NCBI RefSeq assembly: GCF_018812025.1 | Contig: NC_063054.1 | Coordinates: 10,198,582 to 10,262,581, forward strand | Length of the DNA: 64,000 nt | Direction: 5' to 3' | Origin: Megalobrama amblycephala | Taxonomy: Eukaryota; Chordata; Actinopteri; Cypriniformes; Xenocyprididae | Shown here: positions 45,173 through 56,935 of the stretch, piece after piece | Layout: each line of letters starts with the position of its first letter | Numbering within the stretch: the first letter of the stretch is position 1 | The notes under the pieces: generated by a model | What the model saw: only the letters and a program-made list of their open reading frames with translations | What the model was told of the DNA's origin: nothing | Database searches by the model: none | Program-made: the position numbers and the translations under genes

Positions 45173-45460
45173 GTTACCACCACTTTATTTTGATGGTCCC
45201 TTTAGACATTCTGTTGACTAAGTAACTCTGCACCTACATGTCTACTAACTTACATTTGAGTATCAGTTGAGCATTAATAGACTGTTAGTAGAATAAGTTG
45301 ACATGTACTTGCAAAGATAGTAGAATGTCTGTTGTAGAACCATCATAATAAAGAGTTAGTATATATTAAGATAACAGTCTACTAATACTCTTATGAAAGT
45401 TGACATTTAGGTGCAACATTACTGAATGTCTAAAGGGGACCATCAAAATAAAGTGTTACC
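45173..45460. mobile_element. Miniature element with ACTTTATTTTGATGGTCCC ends
   Basis: CACTTTATTTTGATGGTCCC at the left and GGACCATCAAAATAAAGTG at the right are inverted repeats, extended by TTTAGACATTCTG and GAATGTCTAAA. GTTACCA occurs at both outer borders. 288 bp, non-coding. Confidence 0.75.
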
Positions 45461-45481
45461 ATATACTGATATTGCGGTTGT

Positions 45482-45518
45482 AAAAAAAATAATAAAATAA
45501 AATAAAATAAAATAAAAA
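45482..45518. repeat. (AAAAT)n microsatellite
   Basis: Several AAAATAAAAT units. Confidence 0.7.
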
Positions 45519-45577
45519 TGTAATTTTATATTTATATAAGTGATGTAAAGCTTCCCATAAAGATATACAGTATACTG

Positions 45578-45774
45578 CCTGTCAAACGTTGTGAATACTT
45601 AAAGTGTTTGAAAGAAGGCTCACCAAGTTTGCATTTATTTGATCAAAAATACAGTAATATTGTGAAATATTAATTTAAAATAACACTTTTCTATTTGAAT
45701 ATATTATAAAATATAATATTTTATTCTTGTGATGGCAAAGCTGAAGTCATCAGTGTCACATGATCCTTCAGAAA

Positions 45775-45809
<35 letters not shown>

Positions 45810-45917
45810 CAAAGGAAAATGACATTTTATACTTTTGTACTAGTATTTCACAACATTACTGTTTTTACTGTATTTTTAATCGAATAAATGCAGACTTGGT
45901 GAGAATAAGAGACTTGC
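45578..45917 (-). mobile_element. 'TTCAAAAGTTTGGGGTC' family miniature, copy 2
   Basis: Reverse orientation to 10269-10652, with CATTTATTTGATCAAAAATA, GTCACATGATCCTTCAGAAA and TGGTGAGAATAAGAGACTT. A (TA)n run of about 30 bp has grown inside it at 45779-45808. Confidence 0.7.
45779..45808. repeat. (TA)n microsatellite
   Basis: About fourteen TA units inside the miniature at 45578-45917. Confidence 0.9.
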
Positions 45918-46049
45918 ATTTTATTTCGCACATTTGTGACTATATGTATCAGCATATATGAATATTATCCCAATATAATTTAAATATGTATACAACTTAC
46001 CACTGTTAATTATGCAATAAAAATAGATTTTTACTGAATCTATGGCCAA

Positions 46050-46692
46050 TGTTGGGGGTAACGCATTACAAGTAACGTGAATTACATAATCAGATTATTT
46101 TTTCAAGTAACTAGTAAAGTAATGCATTACTTTTTCAATTTACAACTAAATATCTAAGTTACTTTTTCAAATAATTAGGGCAAGTTACTTTTTCACATTT
46201 ATTGACTGACAGCTCTCCTGTCCGTGTGCGTAAACATGATGGGTATTGTAGTTCTAGACTAAATGTGAACATGCATTTACTCAACTCACTTGCACAAAAA
46301 CATTCAGTATTCCTCAAAATGAATAAAAACAGTGAAATGCAATCTTAGAATTTTATGCAAACCTGTAATAATTAAGTATATTAAATTACACAAATATACT
46401 TTATGTATTTAATCTCACTTTATTAGCCAATGTCTTTGCCGCTGACCTTCTAATTCAACCATGCTAATAAGCAAAAATGACTTTAGATTAAATTTAGAAT
46501 TAAGAGTTTTGAACTTCCTTCTCCTGTATCCTATTCTGCTTTAATCCAGAATGGCAGCACAGATGAAAGGTTTGTTTGAGCTGCGCCCTCTACTGTACAG
46601 AAGTGAATCAAGCAACTAACACAATTAGTTACTTTTTTAGGAAGTAAAGCAATATTGTAATGCATTACTTTTAAAAGTAACCTACCCCAACA
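46050..46692. mobile_element. hAT-like element with TGTTGGGGGTAACGCATTAC ends
   Basis: Starts TGTTGGGGGTAACGCATTAC and ends with the inverted counterpart (GTAATGCATTAC... CCCCAACA). Flanking octamers ATGGCCAA and ATGGCTAC match at 6 of 8 positions, and both have T at position 2 and A at position 7, as hAT targets do. Subterminal AAGTAACT/AGTTACTT repeats are numerous. No transposase frame. Confidence 0.7.
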
Positions 46693-46829
46693 ATGGCTAC
46701 CACGGTAGCATTATGATTTGTACAGTAAAAGACCTGAAAAACAACAGAGGTCTTAACCAAACAGCCATAAATTCATGGGACCTTTACTTTTACTGAGCAA
46801 GACATTATGAGACATTTACAAATCAAAAC

Positions 46830-47092
46830 ATAATTTACTCACACTTCTCCCTATTAACTCTCTATTAACTACAACTTTTGCCTCAATAAACTCCTAATTA
46901 TTGCTAATTAATATTTAGTAAGTTAGTTGTTAAGTTTAGCTATTGGGTAGGATTAAGGGATGTAGAATATGATCATGCAGAATAAGCCTTTAATATGTGC
47001 TTTATAAGCACTAATAAACAGCCAATATCCTAGTAATATGCATGCTAATAAGCAACTAGTGAGAACTAGACCCTAAACTAAAGTGTTACCCT
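46830..47092. repeat. Dispersed repeat ending ACTAAAGTGTTACCC
   Basis: TCTCTATTAACTACAACTTT through CCCTAAACTAAAGTGTTACC, a miniature-type repeat that abuts the next element with no spacer. Left border approximate. Confidence 0.5.
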
Positions 47093-48916
47093 AGGTGCCC
47101 TCGAATGAAAAATTGAATTTATCTTGGCATAGTTAAATAACAAGAGTTCAGTACATGGAAATGACATACAGTGAGTCTCAAACTCCATTGTTTCCTCCTT
47201 CTTATATAAATCTCATTTGTTTAAAAGACCTCCGAAGAACAGGCGAATCTCAACATAACACTGACTGTTACGTAACAGTCGGGGTGTACGCCCCCAATAT
47301 TTGCATATGCCAGCCCACGTTTCCAACATTATAAAGGCATTAGACAAGGGCAGCCAGTATTAAGGTCTGGATGTGCACAACCAAATCATCAGACTAGGTA
47401 AGCAAGCAAGAACAATAGCGAAAAATGGCAGATGGAGCAATAATAACTGGCATGATCCATGATAACATGATATTTTAGTGATATTTGTAAATTGTCTTTC
47501 TAAATGTTTCATTAGCATGTTGCTAATGTACTGTTAAATGTGGTTAAAGTTACCATCGGTTATTACTGTATTCACGGAGACAAGAGAGCCGTCGCTATTT
47601 TCATTTTTAAACACTTGGGGCCCTATTTTAACAATCTGAAACGCAAGTGTCAAAGCGCGAAGCGCAAGTAACTTTGTGGGCGGGTCTCGGCGCTGTTGCT
47701 ATTTTCCCGGCGGGATAAATGGCTCTTGCGCCCGGCGCAAATCTAAAATGGGTTGGTCTGAAGTAGCTTCATTATTCATAGGTGTGGTTTGGGCGTAACG
47801 TGAAATAAACCAATCAGAGTGTCATCTCCCATTCCCTTTAAGAGCGAGATGCGCTCGCGCCATGGCGGATTGCTATTTACATGGCGTACACGCGAAGAGT
47901 CAGTTAATATATATGTGTGTGTGTGTGTATTGGCACGATTGTTCAATTAATTAGCCAATTTCGTTCTTCATTATAAGTAGTAATAGGCTGAATTGAAAAT
48001 AGGTAGCCTAATTCTAATACACGCAATGACTATTCATCATTACATTTTTATATTTATGTACACAATAATATTCTTTTACACTGTAATCCTTTTGTTTTTA
48101 ATATTTGGCATGTTTGTGTGATGCGCATCCCTGTGTGTAATAAGCAAAGTCAACGCGCACTGTGGACGCGCCCAGAGGCGCAGTTTCTACCAACGCGCTC
48201 TAACAAAAAAATATTGCGCCATTGACTTTAGACCAGGTTTGAGTTGGTCTATGGCGCAGTCTATTTTCAGCTCCTTAAAATAGCAATGCGCGGGCAATGC
48301 GCCTGAACACACCTCCTTTTTTGCGCTGAACCGCCCAGGGAGCGCAAGTTCATTCACTAGTTTAGCGACGTGCTTCTGTGGAGGGAAAAGCGCGCTTTGC
48401 ACGGTTGCAAAATAGGAATGACACATGCGTCGGTGTACAAAGTCAATTGCGCTGGGTGCAAGATAGGGCCCTTGCACTCTGTATAATTCATAAACACAAC
48501 TTCATTCTTTATAAATCTCTCCAACAGTGTAGCATTACCCGTTAGCCACGGAGCACTATCAAACTCATTCAGAATCAATGTAAACAATATAACAGTATAC
48601 AATACTCACATAATCCAACGCATGCATGCCGCATGCATGACGAACACTTTGTAAAGATCCATTTTGAGGGTTATATTAGCTGTGTAAACTTTGTTTATGC
48701 ACTGTTCAAGGCAAGCGCGAGCTCTGTGGGCGGAGAGCACGTGATTTAAAGGGGCCGCAGCATAAAATCGGCGCGTTTATAATGATGCCCCAAAATAGGC
48801 AGTTAAAAAAATTAATTAAAAAAAATCTATTTTGAGCTGAAACTTCACAGACACATTCAGGGGACACCTTAGACTTATATTACATCTTTTAAAAACATAA
48901 TCTAGGGCACCTTTAA
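47093..48916 (+). mobile_element. TTAAAGGTGCC element, copy 4, split by a nested element
   Basis: Starts AGGTGCCCTCGAATGAAAAA (the left TTAA has been lost) and ends AATCTAGGGCACCTTTAA. The internal order is as in 24918-25869. It is about 970 bp once the nested 854-bp element at 47618-48471 and its 3-bp duplication are discounted. Confidence 0.85.
47618..48471 (+). mobile_element. PIF/Harbinger-like non-autonomous element, copy 2 (nested)
   Basis: Begins GGGCCCTATTTTAACAATCT and ends GCAAGATAGGGCCC. It is flanked by direct TTG (47615-47617, 48472-48474). Copies 1 and 3 of the surrounding family read ACACTTGCAGTCTG uninterrupted, which confirms a 3-bp duplication at a single insertion site. 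Internal sequence is rich in GCGC and GCGCAAG words and is GC-rich compared with its host. No transposase frame. An open frame of 96 codons on the minus strand has no recognisable content. Confidence 0.82.
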
Positions 48917-49902
48917 TTTTTTCCAATTTCATCAAAGGCCGAGCATGGAGGCCTGGAGCAGGTCTGGCCCGACACAAATCCGTGTGCAGCTCCGGATGTC
49001 AGCACTGTTCTAACTTCTAAGAGTCAACGCAAGTTGTATTGTTCTGCTTTTACTTTCTGGAAACTTCTCATTCACCTGGAAATCGCCAACATCCTCACCA
49101 CTAAGCTGAAATCCATCTGCCATAAGCTCATTGCCAGATAAGAGAGACTGTAAAGCAGTTATTTATGAAGAAATCAAGAACTTCAGCAAGTTCATTACAC
49201 ATTACAGCCTATGCAAACATTACATCATGTTGTATACGAGGAGGCCGTGTCGCAAGCGGTTCCCACAGGAGCCGTTAGAGGGTATTTAGTGGAAAGGTCA
49301 TGTTACACGGGCAGTATGTCATACATGATTTCCACATGCCCAGATAACAACTGGAATATGAGATGTTATGAAACTGGATCCTCCACGGTGTAAAAATAAA
49401 CCAGAGGAGGAAGATATCCACCCACTCTGAGCATCCCAATTTTCATCCGCACAGGTTCCTGTTTGGTTGACTAATTTTAAAGATGTATCAATAAGTGTGG
49501 AATGGCACGGGCAATGAAAGGAAACCACGCTGTTGAGTAAACTCTCAAACAAAAAGCCAATTTTAGAACGTTCCTCCTTAGCAAACACACAATGGCAGGA
49601 AAACAAAGAACGTCACACGAGGGGATGGACAGGGTCAGCTCAAGGCAAAGACGCACCCTCTGTCTGAATGAACATGTCCCTGAATCTCCTGTCTGCAAGG
49701 GCACTGGGTGCATTCATGAAGTGATGCTATAGTCTCCAATCCTGTCAACACAGCTGACTGAGTGCGTTTATGAATGAAATGGGTTGTTTTTAATGTCTAT
49801 TTTTAGAAACACATGTCTTGCAGCTGTGTTATCGGAACTGGATCTGTCTTATGAAGTGAGGGGCTTCTGAAACGCACTTCTGAACAGTAACCTTTCCATT
49901 AC
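48917..49902. other. Unique-looking non-genic interval
   Basis: Balanced base composition and no recognised repeats. Short frames exist on both strands at 49211-49713, but none has domain or splice support. Confidence 0.4.
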
Positions 49903-50221
49903 TTAAAGGTGTTGTTCACACAAAAAAAAAAAAATGAAAATTCGGTCATTATTTACTCACCCTTATGTCATTGCAAATTGGTATGCTGTTATTATTTAAT
50001 TCTCAAATTAAGAATTACAATAATTAAAATTAATTAGAAATGCAGTCATTATTAACTCTCAAATCTCTCTACATCATTATGTAGGTTTCTAATCAAATAT
50101 GGCATAGGTTTGATGTCAGTAACAGTGAACATGACTTGGTTCTTGCCTTGATCTTGAAATATAACTACAGATTCACAAGGCAATGACAGAATTGTAGTTT
50201 TTTGGGTGAACTATCAATTTA
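49903..50221. mobile_element. TTAAAGGTGTTGTTCAC / GGGTGAACTATC miniature
   Basis: TTAA at the left, the phrase TTTACTCACCCTTATGTCAT, and a right end TTTTTGGGTGAACTATCAA. Same family as 13382-13716, with a diverged centre. Confidence 0.65.
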
Positions 50222-50320
50222 TTTGTGCTTCTCTTGTAAAGAAAAAGAAAAAAAAAAAAAAAAAAAGAAGTATGGTTTAAAAAAAAACATACTTTAAAAA
50301 AAAAAAAAAAAAGAGTATGG

Positions 50321-51364
50321 TTACTTTATTTTAAGGTGTGCTTGTTACCATGTAATTACACATTAAGTACTGAGTAATATTGATTAACAATATGTACTTA
50401 CTATAGGTTTAGGATTAGGAATAGGGATGTGTTTATGCATAATTTACTGTAATTACTATATATATAACATATGTGACAAGGACACTGTAAAATAGTGTTT
50501 CCAAGAGTACTTATTACAGAAATAATAAAAGAAGTTTGCACTTTATTTTAACGTGTCACAGTGTATCCATTTAAGTACTGAGTAATGACAATTAACTACA
50601 TGCACTTACTATAGGGTTAGGGTTAGGATGAGGGTTTGGTTTAGGGTTAATTGCACATAATTATTCATAGTTATTACTACAGTAAATACATGTAACATAT
50701 GTAACACTGTAAAATAAAGTGTTACCTAAAATAATATACTTAAGTGTGAACTGAATGTAATGTTTTCAGACACTTAATGACACGTTAACTACTACAATTA
50801 ATGAAATGTATTATTGTTTAATTGTATATCAATGCAATTGGCTGAACTTTAAAGTGCTTTTTAACACATTTAAGTAATTTTTTTATATGTAATTTCATAA
50901 TTACACTGTCAAATATATTAACAAGTATTTGTAAAATGTATTTGTACAGTAATTACGCATTTGTAATGATTAAGTTAGTGCATTTAAAATATATTAAGTT
51001 TAAATGTAATATTGAATAATATACTACAGTTAAAATTACAATCAAGTTCTTTACATGTGATTTATGTTAGTCAACACATCATAATAAATGCATTTCTTTA
51101 AAACAACAAAATATTTATTAATGATGATTTAAAATGTTTTTTAAAGTAAAAGTTTTTATTTGGCATTATTACATAGTTTACTTTTTAATAGTGTATTACA
51201 GTGTAATTATATGTTTAATGCTGAGTAATTTTAATTAACTGCATGTACTTACTCTAGGTTTAGGGTTAGGGTGAGGGTTTGGTTTAAGATTAATTGCATG
51301 TAATTGTGCATAATTTCTAGTTGTAGCATGTGTAACAATGACACTGTAAAATAAAGTGTTACCA
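50321..51364. repeat. Three dispersed copies of a TTTATTTTAAGGTGT...AAATAAAGTGTTACC repeat
   Basis: Copies at about 50321-50505, 50540-50727 and 51178-51364. All share AGTACTGAGTAATnnnnATTAAC-type sequence, a TACTTACTATAGGGTTAGG-like core with TTAGGG words, and the ending ACACTGTAAAATAAAGTGTT. All are on the same strand. Between the second and third lies AT-rich sequence without features. Confidence 0.6.
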
Positions 51365-52007
51365 AATAGTCATGCTAGTTTACTCCTTTTAAGTATACTT
51401 AAGTTGCTTTTTATTACATTAAAATATACTTTGAGATTTTACACATATTCAATACAATTAAACACTTCTTTTTTCAAAAGACACTATGAAAGACATTATG
51501 CTTACGACATTATGTAATTCTAGACCTTTAGAAATTTCCTTTTACTCACTGTTTGCATGTAATGAAAGTGATTTGTGTATGCGTGACCTCAGATTGCCTG
51601 CTTTTCAAGACTTTGACGGCAGGATGTACCGGATTTTGCCCTGACTACACTTGACCTTGGGTCTAGTGGGGTCAAAGATCACTATCTTTTGTTTTCTTTG
51701 CCACATCCTGTCTGATAATGTAATGTTTACTATAAAATTACATTATTTCGTCACTTTTTGTTTTCCACAACAAAACACACTTTGTGTCAGCCTATTATAA
51801 ACAGTGAATCTGGAGAAAGCTCAGTTTGTAGTTGTGACTTCCTCTCTTGAACTTGAAAACACAGTCACATGTCAAACGTGTGTCACGTAGACCTCATGAA
51901 GATGTTTGTTTAATGGTTCCTGTCACAACTGTGGTTTATAATGATGTAACAGACTTTACTGTCCCTTTTGATCCAATTTAATGCTTCCTTGCTGAATAAA
52001 AGTATTC

Positions 52008-52043
<36 letters not shown>

Positions 52044-54922
52044 AGTGACTCCAGACATTTGAATGGCAATGTATGTTTAAATTCAAAGGCAGCAAACTTG
52101 AAAATAATATAAAAATATTTTAGTTTGAATTGAGTGTGTTACAATTGTACTGGCTCCCTTACTGGATTTTTTTTTTCATTAAAAGCTCTATGCAAATCCT
52201 AATGTGAGACATAAGACTCTTTGGTAACATTTAACTTAAAGCTTTTATAAATAATATAATGCATTATAAAAATTATTTTTTACTTTTATTTTTAATTATG
52301 CCTTGTAATGCGCCTTATAATGCATTATACGAACTCATAAATAATTGTAACCGCAGTTATAATACTTATGTATTCATTGTTACACTTTTTGAACATATAA
52401 TGCAATAAAACATTATGAAAAACAACCGATTTCAGATGTAACAAGGAATCTGCAAATATTATAAAGCATTTTGACTTTGGTTACAATTGTTTATGAACAT
52501 TTAGATAAATGCATTTTTTCTTATGTTCTGAGAGAAAATCTGATCTAACCTAGTAACGTAACTGTTAAAATTAAAGTTTACATTTGTATATAGAGACACA
52601 CCCTATTCTATGCTTTATGCAGGTGTGTAAACAGATTTGCAGATATTTGATGAATAAATGAGTGACTTTTACAGTTTTGGCCCTCCAAATCATGATGTAA
52701 GGTCAGTTTCTGAAGGTTAAAACTTCCTTCCCTGAAGTCCTCGGTACTCAGACACTTTCTTATTAAGCAAAACTTCAGATTTATACAGATTTCTTTTAAA
52801 ATGACATCAGCAGCTACCTTGTATTACATCAGTGCTGACTTGGACCATGCCCTCTTTGTGTATCTCTATTTAACAACTTCCTAATGGCACCAGAGTCGAG
52901 TGGAAATCAGACCCAGCAGCTTTATGGGCCCTGCATGGCTTCTTTATGAGTGCATATTTCTGTGGATGTGTATGTTTTACTGTAATTCTACAGAATAAAA
53001 GCATAATCTTACCATAAAGAAAAGATGTTGAACCACTTAGAAGTGTTTTTATCCACACATTGAAAGTAAATGTGGTCCAAAAACAACACTAAATCCTAAA
53101 AAAAAGCTGAGACATTTTTCAAAATATCATCTTTTATGTTCCACAGAAGAAAGGTTTGGAACAAACAAAGAGTGTGTAAATAATGACATAATTTTCATTT
53201 CCGAGGTGAATTATCCCTTTTCGAACAGGACTAAGTCATCATAGACATAACATGCTCTTTTACTAATATTCCTTGGAGAGGTAAATAAACATTACAAACA
53301 CACAATTCTTTAAGTATTACATAACAGAAAACATACAGTTGCACATCTTGTGTGGCCCACTCATCTTATCTAAACTGCAGCCCAAATATGTTGAGGTCAA
53401 CGTTAAACCCAAGCAGATATGTTTCATTTCTCAAAATGATCTGCATTTCTTTCACTCCTCTCGTTTCTGAACTCCAGAAAGCCCCGAGATGAGTAGCCAA
53501 TGACGTCTGTTTAGTGTTTCTCCAAAACCAGGAAGGACAGTCAAAACAGCAGCACGGACCAACATAAACAGATTCAATCCCAATGACGTAGTGTGAGCGC
53601 AATGTCTTGTTCTGAGTTGACTGTCATTGTATTTAAGAAGCATAACCTTTTGACCTTTTAACAAAATGTTGACATTAAGTCTTGATTAACTTCTATTTTT
53701 ATTGCCCTTTACTGTATTTAAGCATGACACACAAGATTGAATACAGCAACTGAATACAGCCTGGCACCACTTAAAGAGACCTTGGCTGTTCTCAGAGCTC
53801 TTAACGGCTGAAGTCAATATCCTCTTGTAGTGGATAAAGTGGATCTCAAGATTACAAATGTTTAAAGCAACTTGTGCAACATATGTCTACACTCTCAACT
53901 GAACGTAGAGTAAGATGCATATGCAGTCAGTGCATAACTCCAGAAGTTCTTTAATAAAAACAGGAAATTGCTGAAAGGACATTGGCCAATGACATGACGC
54001 TTGTTTTTTTTATTTTCCACTGAATCTTTTACGTTATTTCAAAAATATTTTAAAAAATGCAATTGAGAGTTAGTGTCATTTGACCAAAATGCCGGAAGCC
54101 ATTTTGTTGTCATGAGATAACCGTGAATGGGGAATTTATGGTGCATTCACATCATGTTGGGATTACCATAATTACAGGATTCAGATTTGTAAAAGGTGCT
54201 CATGTCTTTGTAAAATGTCATAATTTGTGAAATTTGTGAACAGCTCATATTTGTCATCTTGTAATTACAGTTATTCCAACATGTCGTGAACACCTTGTTA
54301 TATCACAGAATCCTCACAGACCCTCATGACTGTTAGTTGAGGTCAGTAAGCTTTGTTGCTGTTGTTGTTCTAAAATACTAGATGAAACTCCAAGAAAACC
54401 TTTTCACAATTCGAAAAATAATAATTAATTAAATTAAATAAGTTTGTTTCACTCAAAAAATAAGTTGTACTTAATAGAAAAAAGTTGTGTGAACTCAAAA
54501 TTTCATTGTAGTAAGCTGAACTTAATATGATTGAGTTGAGTTGCAGCAGATTTCTAATTCCCAGTATGCCTTGCGTCAGACTGTATAAATCAATTTTGAA
54601 ATTAAGTGTTTGTGATGTGTTATTTTGCACAAGATTAACATAGGGAGACATGCATTAGTGTTTAATGTTGTGTTATGTTGGGATTTCTGTTCTGTTATAT
54701 AGTTTTGTAGGGTTACCATTGTGGTGAAGAGTAGAGCCTGTGGTTAGGTTAGGTTGAGGATGAGCCGCAAAACTTTTAAGACTACATATACTGTATGAAG
54801 TTTGGTTATATACATGCAAGTATATAATGACAGTCTCTTTGAAAGTTATAATAGTATGTGTTGTTTGCTATCTAACATTTGACCAAGATCTGAATGTGAA
54901 GTTTATGTAAATTAACTGTATG
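51365..54922. other. Mostly non-genic interval
   Basis: 51950-52070 is a truncated piece of the 'TTCAAAAGTTTGGGGTC' family (GCTTCCTTGCTGAATAAAAG, GACATTTGAATGGCAATGTA) split by a poly(A) run at 52012-52040. 52215-52510 is an AT-rich repeat with TTATAATGCATTATA palindromes. 53090-53220 is a right-end fragment of the AACTATCCC family. 54430-54560 resembles the fragment at 38745-38992. No gene supported. Confidence 0.45.
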
Positions 54923-55457
54923 CACTCTAAAAAATGCTGGGTTAAAAACAACCCAAGTTGGGTTGAAAATGGACAAACCCAGCAATTGGGTTGTTTTAAC
55001 CCAGCGGTTGGGTTAAATGTTTGCCCAACCTGCTGGGTAGTTTTATTTAACTCAACTATTGTTTAAAAATTACTGTATTGCTTAATTAAAATTAACCCAA
55101 AGTATGTTGGAAATTAACACATTTTTAATGTTCAATGAATAATTATTAAACAATAAACATTTATTAAATTGCTTATTAATAAATTTATATTAATAAACTA
55201 TTAAACTATTAAATTTATATTTATAAAATATTAAAGCTTATTAATAAACATTCACCTTTTGTCTATTATTGTTGCCTCTAATTGCATCTGGTTTTTAATT
55301 TCCCAACTATTTTGGGTTCATTTTAATCTTAATTTTTAAACAATAGTTGGTTTAAATAAAACTACCCAGCAGGTTGGGCAAACATTTAACCCAACCGCTG
55401 GGTTTGTCCATTTTCAACCCAACTTGGGTTGTTTTTAACCCAGCATTTTTTAGAGTG
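54923..55457. mobile_element. Foldback element with CACTCTAAAAAATGCTGGG arms
   Basis: About 150-bp arms are almost perfect inverted repeats, starting CACTCTAAAAAATGCTGGGT on each strand and rich in GGGTTGTTTTAACCC, AACCCAAC and CCCAGC words. The left arm has an extra 22 bp at 54984-55005, apparently a local duplication. The centre is AT-rich. No clear target duplication. Confidence 0.8.
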
Positions 55458-56316
55458 TGTAATTAACATTATGATGAGTTGGGCGAGCTTGGGTATTTAA
55501 GTACCTTAAACATTACTGTATGTGCATCTTGAGACAAAACAATGGCTCTGACATATTTTCAGACATGTCAGTGCAATCTGCTTTCAGTAAAAACAGCTCA
55601 TGCATTTTAGTCTAGAACTAGCTTAAGCCTTGTCTGTGAAAGCAGGGGATTGAGTTTTACAGTGTATTTTAAATAATTAAATCTAATAATTAAGTTTGGA
55701 AATAATGAAAGAAAGCATTTTACTACTTTTCACTTAACAAAATGTTTGTAACCAACATGAATACAAAGATTGCATTTCTATCCACCTTTTTCCTAATGCA
55801 CCTACTGCGTTTTAGATTATGGGAGGCGCTTCTGGTTTGGGGACATTCCACTCAAAAAGACTGAAACAAATCATTTCAAATCAAGGTTGTGCTACAAATA
55901 ATCCTTATCCGTCAGTTTGACTGAATGAGCTGTACAATTTCCTTCATGTTTTATTTTTTTCCCCCTTTGTATTCCGCTGTAACAGTATGAGAAAAGACAA
56001 CATATTCTGTGCATTTGTGGTCGGCTGTCCCGTTTGAATTTATTATATATGCCATAAATAATTCACTGGAATGCACTTCCCTTTTTCACATCTAATCATA
56101 TTAGCAGTGTTTACTGGAATGTTTCTAAAGCAGGTGAATACAATATTCATTGTCTGTCAAAATGACTGAAATCACTTTGAAATATTATCAGTCATTGTTC
56201 CAGTTAATGAACATTTTTGATTGAGGCAATGTACTGAACAACAGTCATATATTACTACTGTGATATTTATATCATTGGGGAAATAATTAATCTTTTTGGG
56301 GTTATTCAGGGTCTGT
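55458..56316. other. Non-genic interval
   Basis: AT-rich, no feature supported. Confidence 0.4.
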
Positions 56317-56325
56317 GGTAGTAAC

Positions 56326-56926
56326 AACCTGGTCTCATAGTAGAGACGTACCCGTTGGCACGTTTTCGCGAGACACAAAATTACGCACCGATACATACGT
56401 CTTGCTGCAGTTTCAGAAACGAACGCTACAGGCCAGAAAAACGTCAATAGGCGCTTTTGCTCGTTTTCACACACGGTTTCGATGACGTCCGGGGTCGGAT
56501 TATGTATGAATAAAGACTCGTTTTTGCGTCTCCTCGCGCAATATGATGTTATGACTTCAAAACTCTTCTTACCGGAGTGCCCAGTTTGTAAACGAACGTA
56601 CTTTGGACTTTGTGATGCTTAACCGGCTCTATACGTTTCGCTTTTTTTGGCCATGACCAAGCTTGCTCGGTAGCTCAGCCAATACCACCCCAACCACCAA
56701 TGTCAAATCAAGAACCGCGGTTATTCGTCTAAAAAGCAACGTCATAAAAACGTACCGCATTCACCCTATTATCTGCTCCGGCAAAAAAAAAAAAAAAAGA
56801 ACATGCTTTTAGTGCCACTCAGTGGACATTTCAGAGCGAAACTGCAGCGATATGTACTCATTGGTACGTATTTCGCGACTCGCGAAAACGTGCCCACAGG
56901 TACGTTTTCGTCATAAGACCAGGTTG
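56326..56926 (-). mobile_element. TIR element with 9-bp duplication, copy B
   Basis: Same family as 3484-4291 but in the opposite orientation. Its ends are AACCTGGTCTCAT and ATAAGACCAGGTTG, flanked by GGTAGTAAC (56317-56325 and 56927-56935). It is shorter than copy A because the part between the A-box-like segment and the TGTCAAATCnAGAACCGC block is deleted. It retains CTCGCGAAAACGTGCCCAC subterminal repeats and the A-box-like word. No transposase frame. Confidence 0.8.
56664..56683 (+). other. A-box-like tRNA remnant in copy B
   Basis: GCTCGGTAGCTCAGCCAATA resembles a tRNA D-arm/A box (TAGCTCAGnnGG) and aligns with the minus-strand module in copy A. The B-box part is deleted here. Confidence 0.4.
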
Positions 56927-56935
56927 GGTAGTAAC

